Source of the DNA: an uncultured Bacilli bacterium
GTDB taxonomy: Bacteria > Bacillota_I > Bacilli_A > RF39 > UBA660
Assembly (NCBI GenBank): GCA_934190785.1
Contig: CAKPTA010000010.1
Coordinates: 1-37,121 of the forward strand
DNA: 37,121 nt
Reading direction: 5' to 3'
Positions within the stretch are counted from its first letter, which is position 1, and every line of letters starts with the position of its first letter. The translations under genes and the position numbers were made by a program. Shown piece after piece: positions 25,359 to 33,804 of this stretch. Below the pieces are notes generated by a model. That model saw only the letters and a list, made by a program, of their open reading frames with translations, was not told where the DNA came from and did not search any database.

Positions 25359-25789
25359 TTATCTATATTCATCTATTTTGTTTAAAACATATTTAATACA
25401 TTCATTATATAAACTATCCAAAAATTCTTGATATTTTACCTTATAATTTTTGTTGATTTTTGTATTTTCTATTTCATAATTCAAAGAATCTATATAGTTT
25501 TTTAAGTATTCTTTATCAAATGAAATATTATTATAATATCTATCTGTCAACAAATGAATTATATAGCCAATAGAAATATCATCTTTTTTACTAGGATTTA
25601 CCCTAGTAAATTCATCATCATTTGCTAAATTTTTAGGATAAACATCTTCACATTGAAAATGAGATAATCCATGGTTATGTTCAACAGTTAAATCTGGTAA
25701 AACACTACCAAGTTTAATGTCATCACTATCTAATTTTAATTTTTTGTTTACTTCCTGCGCATTCCTAAATGAATTTTATGACTTGGCAT
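25359..25789 (-). pseudogene. Frameshifted zinc-dependent phospholipase C-like gene
   Basis: On the reverse strand an AAGGAG and ATG (25787-25789) start MPSHKIHLG, which then runs into a stop. One base out of frame the sequence continues NAQEVNKKLKLDSDDIKLG to the stop at 25359. A single-base deletion near 25757-25763 explains both halves; restored length is about 143 aa. The rebuilt protein has H4, H7, GSVLPDL, EHNHGLSHF and GYIIHLLTDRYY. This His/Asp pattern recalls the small zinc-dependent phospholipase C-like hydrolases of Firmicutes. The frameshift could be a real mutation or an assembly error. Confidence 0.65.
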
Positions 25790-25807
25790 AAACAACAACT
25801 CCTTTGA

Positions 25808-26950
25808 TTAAATATGTCTATGAATAGAATTATCTTTATTTGATAATTCATTAAATTTACTTATAAATTCATCACTGAAACTATTTAAATCATATAGATC
25901 AACGCCAAACAATTCTAATACATTTTGAAATGACATATTTTTTGCATTCTCTAAATAATTATTGTAAAACTTACATTTTTGTTCATAATCTAAGTTCATA
26001 CCATTAAATTTTTCCACAAAACAGTATGCATAAATAAACCTACTTTCATTTGACAAGTGTTTACCATTTTTTAAATCATAATTTTGTTTCCCTATATAAT
26101 CATGTACTAAATCATCACCTGGATAATATTCATTAACAAATTTATCTATCTTGGAAACTAATTCATTCTTATTTAAGCAAGTAGAATTAACTAACTCAGT
26201 AATAAAATCTTCATCAATATCTTTTATTCCTCTAGCTTTCATAAGATTTTTAAATTCTAATTCATCTATTGCTCTATATGATAAAAAGACAGCTGATTTA
26301 TATTTATTATATTTAATACTATCAATATCATTATCATTCAAAATCCTGATAACACTATTTGGCTTTTTTTCTTTTATTTTCAAATTATTATTTTTTAAAT
26401 AATCTAAAAATATGTCTTCAGTTAATTCTGATTCAATTTCTGCAAATGAATCTATTTTATTATCACTACTAATTTTACAATTATTATCCAAACTTGAAAT
26501 ACCATGACTAATCTCATGAGCTAAAGTAACTAAAGATTGCAAATCATTTTTATAATAAAGTTTTATTCCATCTGTGCTAGTTACAGACCTTTGTTTATCA
26601 CTAGGTATATTATCATTATATTGAATAAAATTAGTATGTGATAATACAAATTCAACTTTAGTGCTTAAGTTAGGATTTATACTTAAGAAAAAGTTTCTAA
26701 CTATATTCTTCATATATTCAATATTAATATTTGGAATTTCATAATCACTCATACTATTTTTTGAAATAAAATTTCCGTCTACGTTTTTAGCAATATTATG
26801 TGATATACCTAATAAAATATCATTTTCTGATACTGAATACTCATTATTATTTAATAATAAACTATATATTTGATTATAATTCCAATATTTATTATTTTTT
26901 ACGAATTGATACCTATAATTCAATTTACTTATTGCTTCATTTAATTCCAT
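25808..26950 (-). CDS. HExxH zinc metallopeptidase, M3-like
   Basis: 380 aa. A zinc-binding helix TLAHEISHG (H145-E-I-S-H149) is followed 22-29 residues later by the glutamate-rich AEIESELTEDIFLDYL (E171, E173, E175, E178), the layout of M3/oligoendopeptidase-type gluzincins. The C-terminal half is helical. It is shorter than PepF (~600 aa). No strong RBS precedes ATG 26950. The same frame runs upstream to about 27007 without a stop and reads as ...IIFSITSGAKSDLN, so the 5' end may be truncated. Stop is 18 bp before the start of the phospholipase-like pseudogene, so they were probably one operon. Confidence 0.65.
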   Translation of the reverse strand: MELNEAISKLNYRYQFVKNNKYWNYNQIYSLLLNNNEYSVSENDILLGISHNIAKNVDGNFISKNSMSDYEIPNINIEYMKNIVRNFFLSINPNLSTKVEFVLSHTNFIQYNDNIPSDKQRSVTSTDGIKLYYKNDLQSLVTLAHEISHGISSLDNNCKISSDNKIDSFAEIESELTEDIFLDYLKNNNLKIKEKKPNSVIRILNDNDIDSIKYNKYKSAVFLSYRAIDELEFKNLMKARGIKDIDEDFITELVNSTCLNKNELVSKIDKFVNEYYPGDDLVHDYIGKQNYDLKNGKHLSNESRFIYAYCFVEKFNGMNLDYEQKCKFYNNYLENAKNMSFQNVLELFGVDLYDLNSFSDEFISKFNELSNKDNSIHRHI

Positions 26951-27041
26951 ATTTTCACTCTTATTCTCATTTAAATCACTTTTAGCACCAGAAGTAATAC
27001 TAAAAATTATTTTTACATACTATTTTGTTTGTATTTACCAA

Positions 27042-27674
27042 CTAATCAAGTTTAATATTTTCAATATTAATTACTTTATTATTATCAAATTCAATTTTAT
27101 AAACACTAGGGTTTTTAGGAGCCCTATTTAAAATAATGTTATCTTTATATCTAATATCAAATGTTTTACCATCAAAAGCAAACGTATCACAAATAGTTTT
27201 TAAATATGATAATAGAATAATACCATGCATAACTATTGCAATTTTATTACTATCATTAGCTAGTAAATCATTTATAAATGATTTAAATCTAGTATCTAAT
27301 TCATTTAAAGATTCTCCATCTTTAATTTTTAAATCTTTATTTTCAAAAGAATTTTTAGTAAAATCTTTAGGTAATTCACTTAAATAATCAATACCGAATT
27401 TTCTTTCATTTATTCTTTTGTCTAATTTAATTTTTAAATTATTACTTTCTGCTAAATATTTTGCAGTTTCTATTGCACGAGATGAATTACTAGCATATAT
27501 TTCATTAATACCTTTTAATTCATTTACATTACACAATTTTTTTGCATTTTCTTCTCCTAGTGGAGATAATATCATATTTCTATTATATTCTTCCCATAAT
27601 ACGTTATCACAATCAGAATAATTATCTATTTCAACAAATGGTGCTGAATGTCTTATCAAGTATATAGTTTTCAT
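27042..27674 (-). CDS. Histidine phosphatase family protein (phosphoglycerate mutase-like)
   Basis: 210 aa. The catalytic signature LIRHSAP (His9, with S in place of the usual G) starts the protein. SPLGEENAKKL, IYASNSSRAIETAKYLAE and a C-terminal AIVMHGII with the second catalytic His complete the fold. This is a broad family of phosphatases and mutases, and substrate cannot be assigned. It precedes the HExxH peptidase gene on the same strand. Confidence 0.85.
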   Translation of the reverse strand: MKTIYLIRHSAPFVEIDNYSDCDNVLWEEYNRNMILSPLGEENAKKLCNVNELKGINEIYASNSSRAIETAKYLAESNNLKIKLDKRINERKFGIDYLSELPKDFTKNSFENKDLKIKDGESLNELDTRFKSFINDLLANDSNKIAIVMHGIILLSYLKTICDTFAFDGKTFDIRYKDNIILNRAPKNPSVYKIEFDNNKVINIENIKLD

Positions 27675-27735
27675 ACAATCACATACCTTTCTTATATGAT
27701 TATATCATTAATTTTATTTTTTCCATAATAATTGT

Positions 27736-27871
27736 TTGAGATTATAAAAAAATATGGTATTATATTAGTAATGATTAGTTATTTACTAATTTACTTTGAG
27801 AGTTTCAAATAACCTTTGTTATCGCTCCATTTGAAATCAACTTACGGACTTAATTGTTCGTAAGTTTTTTT
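27736..27871 (+). ncRNA. Candidate small RNA with own promoter and terminator
   Basis: TTGAGA (27736-27741), a 16-bp spacer and TATTAT (27758-27763, extended TGG) predict a start near 27770. An intrinsic terminator of 11 bp (27839-27849 with 27856-27866) and a T run end the transcript near 27871, giving about 100 nt. Inside is a second hairpin, TTTCAAAT (27803-27810) with ATTTGAAA (27829-27836). A further inverted repeat overlaps the start site (27764-27771 with 27783-27790). There is no convincing ORF with an RBS, and it lies between two reverse-strand genes. I recognise no known RNA family. Confidence 0.5.
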
Positions 27872-28114
27872 ATATTTTTTTGAATATGAGAATGAAATCT
27901 ATGTCTAGCCAGTACTGAATTTGTGTTCCAATATAAATTCGTATATGGGAAAATCTCAATTCATTTTATAAATTTTCTTTTATTTCCGGAAACAAGTCAT
28001 ACAAATTATATTTTAATAAATTGTCAAAATATTTTTTTTGTTTATATGATGTTGAGTGTTAGAATGTGCACTTTTTTATAATGATTATATCAATCGATAT
28101 TTTACATAAATTTG
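27872..28114. other. Gene-free stretch
   Basis: AT-rich, between the candidate small RNA and the stop of the reverse-strand adhesin-like gene. Apart from a short palindrome TATAATGATTATA (28077-28089), I see no coding signal, no clear terminator for the reverse-strand gene and no convincing promoter. Confidence 0.5.
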
Positions 28115-29986
28115 TTATTCTTCAACTTTAAAATAAATCGTTGCAAAATATTCTTCATTAGCTTCTAAAGCTTCATTAGTAAGATCAAGTAGGGGACCTT
28201 TTTCTTTTGACCAATTAAGTTCCTTAAAATTAACATTTCCAGCATTGTTTGTTCCGTTAAAAACGACTGTTGGAGTACTATTTAAGATTATAACTTCATC
28301 ATCAAAATTTTTAAATACTAAAGCATTTTCTAATACAAATCCGTTAGCTGAAGTTAGAGGATTATTAACATATGCATATATGCGCCAATCTGAGCTATTT
28401 ATTCTACTGTCAACAATTTTCGTTGTAAGTTCTTTTGTTTTTGGGAATATAAATGTATTATTTATAGGGGTTAGCGAAAATGAAATTGATTCATTTGCAT
28501 CTAGCAAAGTTAGTTCACCATTAAATGGTGTAGTGATAGTTCTAGTTCCATAAATAAAACTGCTTGCCACGTTAGCTGTTAGTTCTATTTCTGTGTTATC
28601 TATGATAGATGCTGGGATATTATATTCAAATAAACCTTCATTGTTGGCATTTACAATTTCAGATGTGCTATTATACTTTATTAATATATCAGCAAAGCTA
28701 TTAGTGTGACCACTTATTTTATTTTTGGCGGAGTCAATTGGGTGTACATTGATAAAAGTATTTCCAATTGATAATTGTTTTTTATTTTGAAATGTAAAGT
28801 TTCCAATATTAGGCAATTTTTTAAGTTCATTAGTTGTTAGATTATTTTCTGTAATAGCTGTCATAGAAGATGTAATAGTTCCTTTTATTTTAAGTAAGTC
28901 ATTTTCTTTATACCAAGAATAATCAGGTATATTATTTATATCACCAGCGGCACTTATTTCTGTAGAGTTTTCCCACATATTGATTCTAGAGCAAGTTATA
29001 TTAAAAGTAAGTGGATTATCTGTATATATAACGTTTGCATTTTTTGTGTATATAGCTATTTTTTTAGGATTATCTAAATTTAATTTGCAATCTGTTCCTT
29101 TAAAATGAATATTATAGTTATCATTAGGCGTATTCGCATATGAATTTATTACTTGTAATTCAGAACTTTCTTTCATGGTAAGATTTCCAAAAATTGCCCA
29201 CATAGGAATTCTTTGATGATTATTTTCAATTAATATGAAAGATGCTCTTTCATCAATTAAAACATTATTAGCGCCATAGTTTGGCATAGAACTAAATCCA
29301 TTTCCTGTTGTTAAGTGAACACTTGTATCGTGAAGAATTGTAAAATTTAGTTTGTTTGTACCAGCCATAAATTCTCTTGCATCAGTTGATATAATAACAT
29401 CACTTTTACATAAGAAAATAACAGATGGACTAATAGAATCTTCTTTAAAAGAAAATAGAGGTAAGTTAGGTGAACTACTTGATATATTTGTTTTTCCACC
29501 TATGATAATACGTTCTGCTTCACATACTTCTTCTGATTCTACTCCATTTGTACTTTCAATTACAATATTGCAATCATTTATTTTAACAGTTCCATAGGGG
29601 TTAAATGAAAGCTGTGTTCCATTAAATATAACATTATCATAAATTGTTATTATCTCATCATAATTATCATTTGTTGGTACATAAATAAAACCATATATAT
29701 TAGTGTTTATAATTTTTATATTTTTTATTTGGACTTCTTTTGTAAGAGCAGTAGCAACAATAGTATCCGTAGTTTTACTACTATTCATGCCATTAATTGT
29801 GTGCATTTGGTTTTTATATGTTCCATTGATTACTATTTTACTTTTGTTGGGATTTATATTAATTCCACTTTTTAAAGTAATATCAGCTTCTAAATAAATA
29901 TACTCATAATCATTATTATTTTCTAACACTTCTTTTAATTCGTCACTTGTAAAGACGGTAACAGTTTTTCTGTTTATTATATTCAT
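28115..29986 (-). CDS. Adhesin-like beta-helix protein with WxL-like C-terminus, no signal peptide
   Basis: 623 aa. The first half (about 1-330) has the repeating ITLKSGININ / IVINGTY / VQIKNIKIINTN pattern of right-handed beta-helix (pectate-lyase-like adhesive) domains. A linker domain and an Ig-like stretch follow. The end (WRIYAYVNNPLTSANGF to ELNWSKEKGPLLDL) resembles a WxL-type cell-wall domain. WxL proteins are normally exported, yet the protein starts MNIINRKTVTVFTSDEL with no hydrophobic signal, LPXTG or anchor. RBS AAAGGAT on the reverse strand. It is divergent from the DUF11-like gene at 30107, with overlapping -35 elements. Confidence 0.65.
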   Translation of the reverse strand: MNIINRKTVTVFTSDELKEVLENNNDYEYIYLEADITLKSGININPNKSKIVINGTYKNQMHTINGMNSSKTTDTIVATALTKEVQIKNIKIINTNIYGFIYVPTNDNYDEIITIYDNVIFNGTQLSFNPYGTVKINDCNIVIESTNGVESEEVCEAERIIIGGKTNISSSSPNLPLFSFKEDSISPSVIFLCKSDVIISTDAREFMAGTNKLNFTILHDTSVHLTTGNGFSSMPNYGANNVLIDERASFILIENNHQRIPMWAIFGNLTMKESSELQVINSYANTPNDNYNIHFKGTDCKLNLDNPKKIAIYTKNANVIYTDNPLTFNITCSRINMWENSTEISAAGDINNIPDYSWYKENDLLKIKGTITSSMTAITENNLTTNELKKLPNIGNFTFQNKKQLSIGNTFINVHPIDSAKNKISGHTNSFADILIKYNSTSEIVNANNEGLFEYNIPASIIDNTEIELTANVASSFIYGTRTITTPFNGELTLLDANESISFSLTPINNTFIFPKTKELTTKIVDSRINSSDWRIYAYVNNPLTSANGFVLENALVFKNFDDEVIILNSTPTVVFNGTNNAGNVNFKELNWSKEKGPLLDLTNEALEANEEYFATIYFKVEE

Positions 29987-29998
29987 AAAATCACTTAT

Positions 29999-30059
29999 CC
30001 TTTAATATAATATATGTTATATATATTTATTTGAATAATGATATTTAAATGAATATATA
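29999..30059. promoter_or_regulatory. Back-to-back divergent promoters with overlapping -35 boxes
   Basis: Forward: TTGAAT (30031-30036), 17-bp spacer, TATATA (30054-30059). Reverse: TTCAAA (complement of 30029-30034), 17-bp spacer, TATTAT (complement of 30006-30011). The two -35 boxes share bases 30031-30034, so polymerase should occupy only one at a time. The region is AT-rich, so chance matches are possible. Confidence 0.5.
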
Positions 30060-30106
30060 TGAAACTATTTTATTTAATATCATAAGATAAAATATAAGGA
30101 GGGCTT

Positions 30107-30502
30107 ATGGAAAAGGAATTAAGAAATATAGTTGGTGCTACTGGAAATTATAGTAATGTTCCAACATCGATTACTTCAGCAGCGTCAGTTGTTACTGTGG
30201 TTAATGGACTTTCTATTACTAAAACAGCTGATAAAAATATATGGGCCGATGGAGTTCTTACTTATACTATTGTTGTTACAAATGACGCCGATAAAACGTA
30301 TGAAACTCCTACTATTACAGATGTTTTAGATACAAATTTAATTGATTTTGTAGAAGGAAGTGTAACAATAGATGGTGTAAGTGCAACATCATCTAATCAT
30401 AACTACAATAGTGCAACAAGTACACTTACTGTAAATTTAGATGATATTACAGTATCATCGAGTAAAACAGTTAAATTTAGAGTTAAAATGAAAAATGTTT
30501 AA
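30107..30502 (+). CDS. Small DUF11-like (isopeptide/conserved repeat) beta protein, no signal peptide
   Basis: 131 aa; strong RBS AAGGAGGG. The core LSITKTADKNIWADGVLTYT and ITDVLDTNLIDFVEGSVTIDG is the DUF11-type beta-sandwich repeat common in large surface proteins of Gram-positives. Here a single repeat stands alone, with an N-terminal piece (VGATGNYSNVPTS) that looks like the tail of a preceding repeat. There is no signal peptide or anchor. It is a clear paralogue of the 30735 gene. Confidence 0.7.
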   Translation: MEKELRNIVGATGNYSNVPTSITSAASVVTVVNGLSITKTADKNIWADGVLTYTIVVTNDADKTYETPTITDVLDTNLIDFVEGSVTIDGVSATSSNHNYNSATSTLTVNLDDITVSSSKTVKFRVKMKNV

Positions 30503-30533
30503 AAATAATTTTATAAAGTGATTCTAGAGCGTT

Positions 30534-30572
30534 GACAAATAGGACAAATAATACTATTTGTCTTTTATTTTG
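30534..30572 (+). terminator. Terminator after the first DUF11-like gene
   Basis: GACAAATA (30543-30550) pairs with TATTTGTC (30555-30562), then TTTTATTTT. A second copy of GACAAATA at 30534-30541 gives an alternative 9-bp stem with the same right arm. Confidence 0.75.
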
Positions 30573-30615
30573 ATTTGTATAAGTATTATACCGTGTGATG
30601 TGTCAAAAAATGCAG

Positions 30616-30661
30616 TATCATTATCAAGTATTTTTCTCTTTCAACATCCTTGATAATTATA
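30616..30661. repeat. Inverted repeat upstream of the second DUF11-like gene
   Basis: TATCATTATCAAG (30616-30628) and CTTGATAATTATA (30649-30661) are inverted with one mismatch, separated by 20 nt including a T-rich run. It could be an operator or a hairpin in the leader. It lies ~75 bp before the gene at 30735. Confidence 0.5.
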
Positions 30662-30734
30662 TAGAGTAGTATAAGTTAGTTAGTAAAAATGCATAAAACT
30701 TGTTTATTAACATATAATGACTTAGGAGGTAACT

Positions 30735-31259
30735 ATGAATGAATTATCTAATATTGCATCAATAAGCGGTAATTATAATGGTAATGAATTAGAGCTTTTT
30801 TCTAATGAAAATATTGTAAATATCATAGATAAAATACAACTCATTATGTCTACATCGAAAACAGTATGGAAAATGGGATCACTCGAGTATAAAATAGATA
30901 TTATAAATAATACTAATAGGCAATATAAAAATTCAGTATTAACTATTAAATTAAATAAAACATTAATAGATTTGGTAGATAAAAGTGTTAAAATTAATGA
31001 AAAAAGCACGAATGATTATGTTTATGATTTAAAAAATAATACATTGACAATTAAGATAGAAGAAATTAAAGCATTAGATCAACTTAGTATTACTTATTTA
31101 GTTAAGAAAAAAAGAGATGAATTTTTTATTTTGAAAACAAATAGTATTTTAACTTATGATGAATCTAATATAGAAAGTAATTATGTTACTGTATTAAGTC
31201 CGCTTAAGAAAAATAAGAATGATAATTTGGATTGTAATACTCCTTTTTGGAGAAATTAA
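30735..31259 (+). CDS. DUF11-like paralogue, no signal peptide
   Basis: 174 aa; RBS AGGAGG. It aligns by eye with the 30107 protein along its first ~100 residues (both start with an N-I-x3-x-GNY block, then K-x2-W-x2-G-x-L-x-Y-x-I and LIDxVxxSVxI). It is more diverged and lysine-rich, with a unique C-terminal ~50 residues ending NDNLDCNTPFWRN. It lacks a signal peptide, anchor and the acidic Asp/Glu pairs usual in isopeptide-forming repeats. Function unknown. Confidence 0.6.
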   Translation: MNELSNIASISGNYNGNELELFSNENIVNIIDKIQLIMSTSKTVWKMGSLEYKIDIINNTNRQYKNSVLTIKLNKTLIDLVDKSVKINEKSTNDYVYDLKNNTLTIKIEEIKALDQLSITYLVKKKRDEFFILKTNSILTYDESNIESNYVTVLSPLKKNKNDNLDCNTPFWRN

Positions 31260-31288
31260 AATCACTTCGTTGAAGTGATTTATTTTTT
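31259..31288. terminator. Bidirectional terminator between convergent genes
   Basis: AAATCACTTC (31259-31268) pairs with GAAGTGATTT (31272-31281). A T6 run follows on the forward strand, and TTTTAATTT follows on the reverse. It overlaps the stop codon of the GT8 gene. Confidence 0.85.
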
Positions 31289-32257
31289 CTTTAAAATATT
31301 TTTCTTTATGAAAATTTTGGCTTTTTCATAAGAATATTCTGACATATATACAGAAAGAACAGTATTTAAAAAAGGAATTATTTTAATTTTATTTATTATC
31401 TCTTTATTATCTTCTCTTATAAAACTATAGTCCCATATGGCTCTATATTGTTCATATATACTATTAAATGGATTTATTTTATTGTTATCCCAAAATCTTC
31501 CATAAAGAACTCCATAAGAATGATATATGTGTGGATTTTCTATAGCTTTTTTCATTTCTTCATACGAATAAAAATTTGTTGCTTTTTCTAATTTCTTATG
31601 AGCAAGATATGGGTATTTCATAAGAATCTGTATAGGGGGATAAATGTTATAGCTTGCATCCATTGTACCAATATTATCTTCCATAGCTAAATTTAAGATA
31701 TCCTGATCAGGAAATACTAATTTGCACTCCATTGTTTTTATGATATCAAAAATCCTAAATGAATCTTGCACCCATTTTTTATAATCAAATAGAATAACCC
31801 CAGTATTATAATAATTGTTTAAGTTTTCTTTTAAATGAGATGGAACATATATTTCTTTAACTAAACAAACAGGATAAATAGTATCTCCTATAAAGGCTTG
31901 TTTTAAGTTATTTACAATTATAGTATCACTATCAATATACATAATTTTATCAATATTTTTTATAATTTCTGAAAAGAAAAGTCTGGCATTTGGAATATTT
32001 GTGTTTCGCCATTTGGGAATATTGTAATATTCATTAATTGATTTAAGCTTATTTATAGAGTAAATTTTAATATTTACGTTTCTAAATATTTTTTCTAAAT
32101 CATAAAGTATTTTATATTCGTTGTCACTGAATTCATCTTCAATAATATGAATGGTGCAATTAATATTTTGATTGTTTAATATCAATGAATATATACTTGT
32201 TAGGGTATGACTAAAATAATTATAGTCACTAGTATATAAAAAATTATAAGTGTCCAT
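31280..32257 (-). CDS. GT8 family glycosyltransferase
   Basis: 325 aa. It starts directly with the nucleotide-binding fold (DTYNFLYTSDYNYFSHTLTS). The metal-binding DxD is D109-S-D111 in IMYIDSDTIIV. The conserved YYNTGVILFD and PDQDILNLA blocks follow, and YHSYGVLYGRFW replaces the usual H-x2-G-x-x-KPW. GT8 enzymes transfer hexoses from UDP-sugars to lipopolysaccharide, glycoproteins or starters. The location beside adhesin-like proteins suggests surface or protein glycosylation, which is inference. A C-terminal basic amphipathic tail may bind the membrane. Confidence 0.85.
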   Translation of the reverse strand: MDTYNFLYTSDYNYFSHTLTSIYSLILNNQNINCTIHIIEDEFSDNEYKILYDLEKIFRNVNIKIYSINKLKSINEYYNIPKWRNTNIPNARLFFSEIIKNIDKIMYIDSDTIIVNNLKQAFIGDTIYPVCLVKEIYVPSHLKENLNNYYNTGVILFDYKKWVQDSFRIFDIIKTMECKLVFPDQDILNLAMEDNIGTMDASYNIYPPIQILMKYPYLAHKKLEKATNFYSYEEMKKAIENPHIYHSYGVLYGRFWDNNKINPFNSIYEQYRAIWDYSFIREDNKEIINKIKIIPFLNTVLSVYMSEYSYEKAKIFIKKNILKKK

Positions 32258-32376
32258 TTCTTCACTTCCTTAAACGATATTTTCTATTATAACATAAATG
32301 GATTATTTTATTAATTCTTTTATTAAAATATTTATTTTATAATAAAAAATTGGTATAATCGATAATAGGTGAGACT

Positions 32377-33780
32377 ATGAAAAAAACAAAGGTAGTAGAA
32401 ATAATAAAAGATGATATAGAACTAGACAAGCTTACTAATTTTATTAATAGTGGAGTAGATGCTTTTTATATAACTTATGAATGTGCTAGTAAATCTTTTT
32501 TAGATAGTATTAAAGAAAAGATAGATAAATTGAATAAGACTTTAAAGAAGAATGTCGCTCTTATTTTAGAGACAAAAGGACCTAGAATTTTTACGGGAAA
32601 GTTTCAAAATGGAAGTGCTTTATTTAATAGTGGCGATAAGATTCGTATTTATATGGATGATAGTATAGGTGATTCAACAAAATTAAGTGTTTCATATCCA
32701 GGCGTTATTGATGACATTAGAACTAATACAATCATGAAAGTAGGATCATCATTAGTTGAATTTAAGGTTATAGAAAAATATGAAGATAATATATTATGTG
32801 AAGTTGTAAATGGTGGTGTTATAACTGATAATTCATATATAGCTTTAATTGACACTACTATAGATATGCCATATTTGGGTGAGGATGATGTTTCTTTAAT
32901 AACATACGCTAGTAAAATAGGTATTGACTATATATCATTATCTTTAGTACATAGTTCAGAGGATGTTTTATGTGTAAATGACTTACTTATATCACTCAGA
33001 AATGATACAATGGGAATTTTAGTTAAGGCAGATAATGAAAAAAATATTGATGATATTGATCAAATTATGAAAGTTTGTGATGGTATTGTTGCTTCAAATA
33101 AAGATTTAGAAGCAGAAATTAGAATGGAGAGAATTCCTGCAATTCAAAAATCAATTATTCATAAGTGTCATATGCAAGGAAAAATAAGTTTAATATATCT
33201 TGATTTAAATGAAAGTAGGCAGGTAAAACCTAATCAAGCTGAATTAAATGGTATTATCAGTGCTATTTTAGAGAGTCCAGATTCTGTTTTGATTGATACA
33301 GCACAATTCCAAGATAATGATGTGAATGTTGTAGGAACTCTTAATATGATTATTGAATCAGCAGAAAGTGATATTAATTATTATGAATTACTTGATAAAT
33401 CAATGCGTACAGAATCACAAGATACAACAGGTTGGATAGCTTATAGTGTAACAGAATGTGCTATGAGACTTAGAGTTAAGACAATTGTTGCTCCAACTGT
33501 TAGTGGATATACGGCAAAGAAGATTAGTCGTTTTAGACCTAACTGTCCAATTATAGCTTTAACACCAAGTTATAGTGTAGCTAAAAGTTTATCACTTTAT
33601 TATGGAATTTATGTATATGTAGAGGATGGTATAAAATCATTTGATTCAATGATGGATATTTCTCATGACCTTGTTAAAAAATTATTTATAGCACATACTA
33701 GTGATAAATTTATTATTACAGGTGGATATCCATTTAAAAATGTAAAACATACAAATTTTATGAAAATAGAAGAAGTTTAA
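32377..33780 (+). CDS. Pyruvate kinase-like protein with a degraded active site
   Basis: 467 aa, the normal length. The C-terminal domain is well kept (IVAPTVSGYTAKKISRFRPN, CPIIALTP, LYYGIYVYVEDG). The barrel is not. The R-x-N-x-S-H-G block is missing (YITYECASKSF there). DTKGPEIR is ETKGPRIF (65-72). S-K-I-E-N is V-K-A-D-N, keeping K217 but changing the metal-binding Glu to D219. A-R-G-D-L-G-V-E is A-S-N-K-D-L-E-A-E (D243 kept). The A-T-Q-M-L and SGETA blocks are lost. TATAAT at 32354-32359 and RBS AGGTGAG precede it. It forms an operon with the GH31 gene (24-bp gap). It is probably not an ordinary glycolytic enzyme; another pyruvate kinase is expected elsewhere in the genome. Confidence 0.75.
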   Translation: MKKTKVVEIIKDDIELDKLTNFINSGVDAFYITYECASKSFLDSIKEKIDKLNKTLKKNVALILETKGPRIFTGKFQNGSALFNSGDKIRIYMDDSIGDSTKLSVSYPGVIDDIRTNTIMKVGSSLVEFKVIEKYEDNILCEVVNGGVITDNSYIALIDTTIDMPYLGEDDVSLITYASKIGIDYISLSLVHSSEDVLCVNDLLISLRNDTMGILVKADNEKNIDDIDQIMKVCDGIVASNKDLEAEIRMERIPAIQKSIIHKCHMQGKISLIYLDLNESRQVKPNQAELNGIISAILESPDSVLIDTAQFQDNDVNVVGTLNMIIESAESDINYYELLDKSMRTESQDTTGWIAYSVTECAMRLRVKTIVAPTVSGYTAKKISRFRPNCPIIALTPSYSVAKSLSLYYGIYVYVEDGIKSFDSMMDISHDLVKKLFIAHTSDKFIITGGYPFKNVKHTNFMKIEEV

Positions 33781-33804
33781 AATAGAGAATATAGGGGTGA
33801 TATT

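Noticed and set aside
30081..30089. CATAAGATA resembling a sporulation sigma-K/E -10 box before the DUF11-like gene
   Set aside because: It is too close to the RBS (start site would fall in it), the AT-rich context makes chance likely, and a normal TTGAAT-17-TATATA promoter lies upstream.
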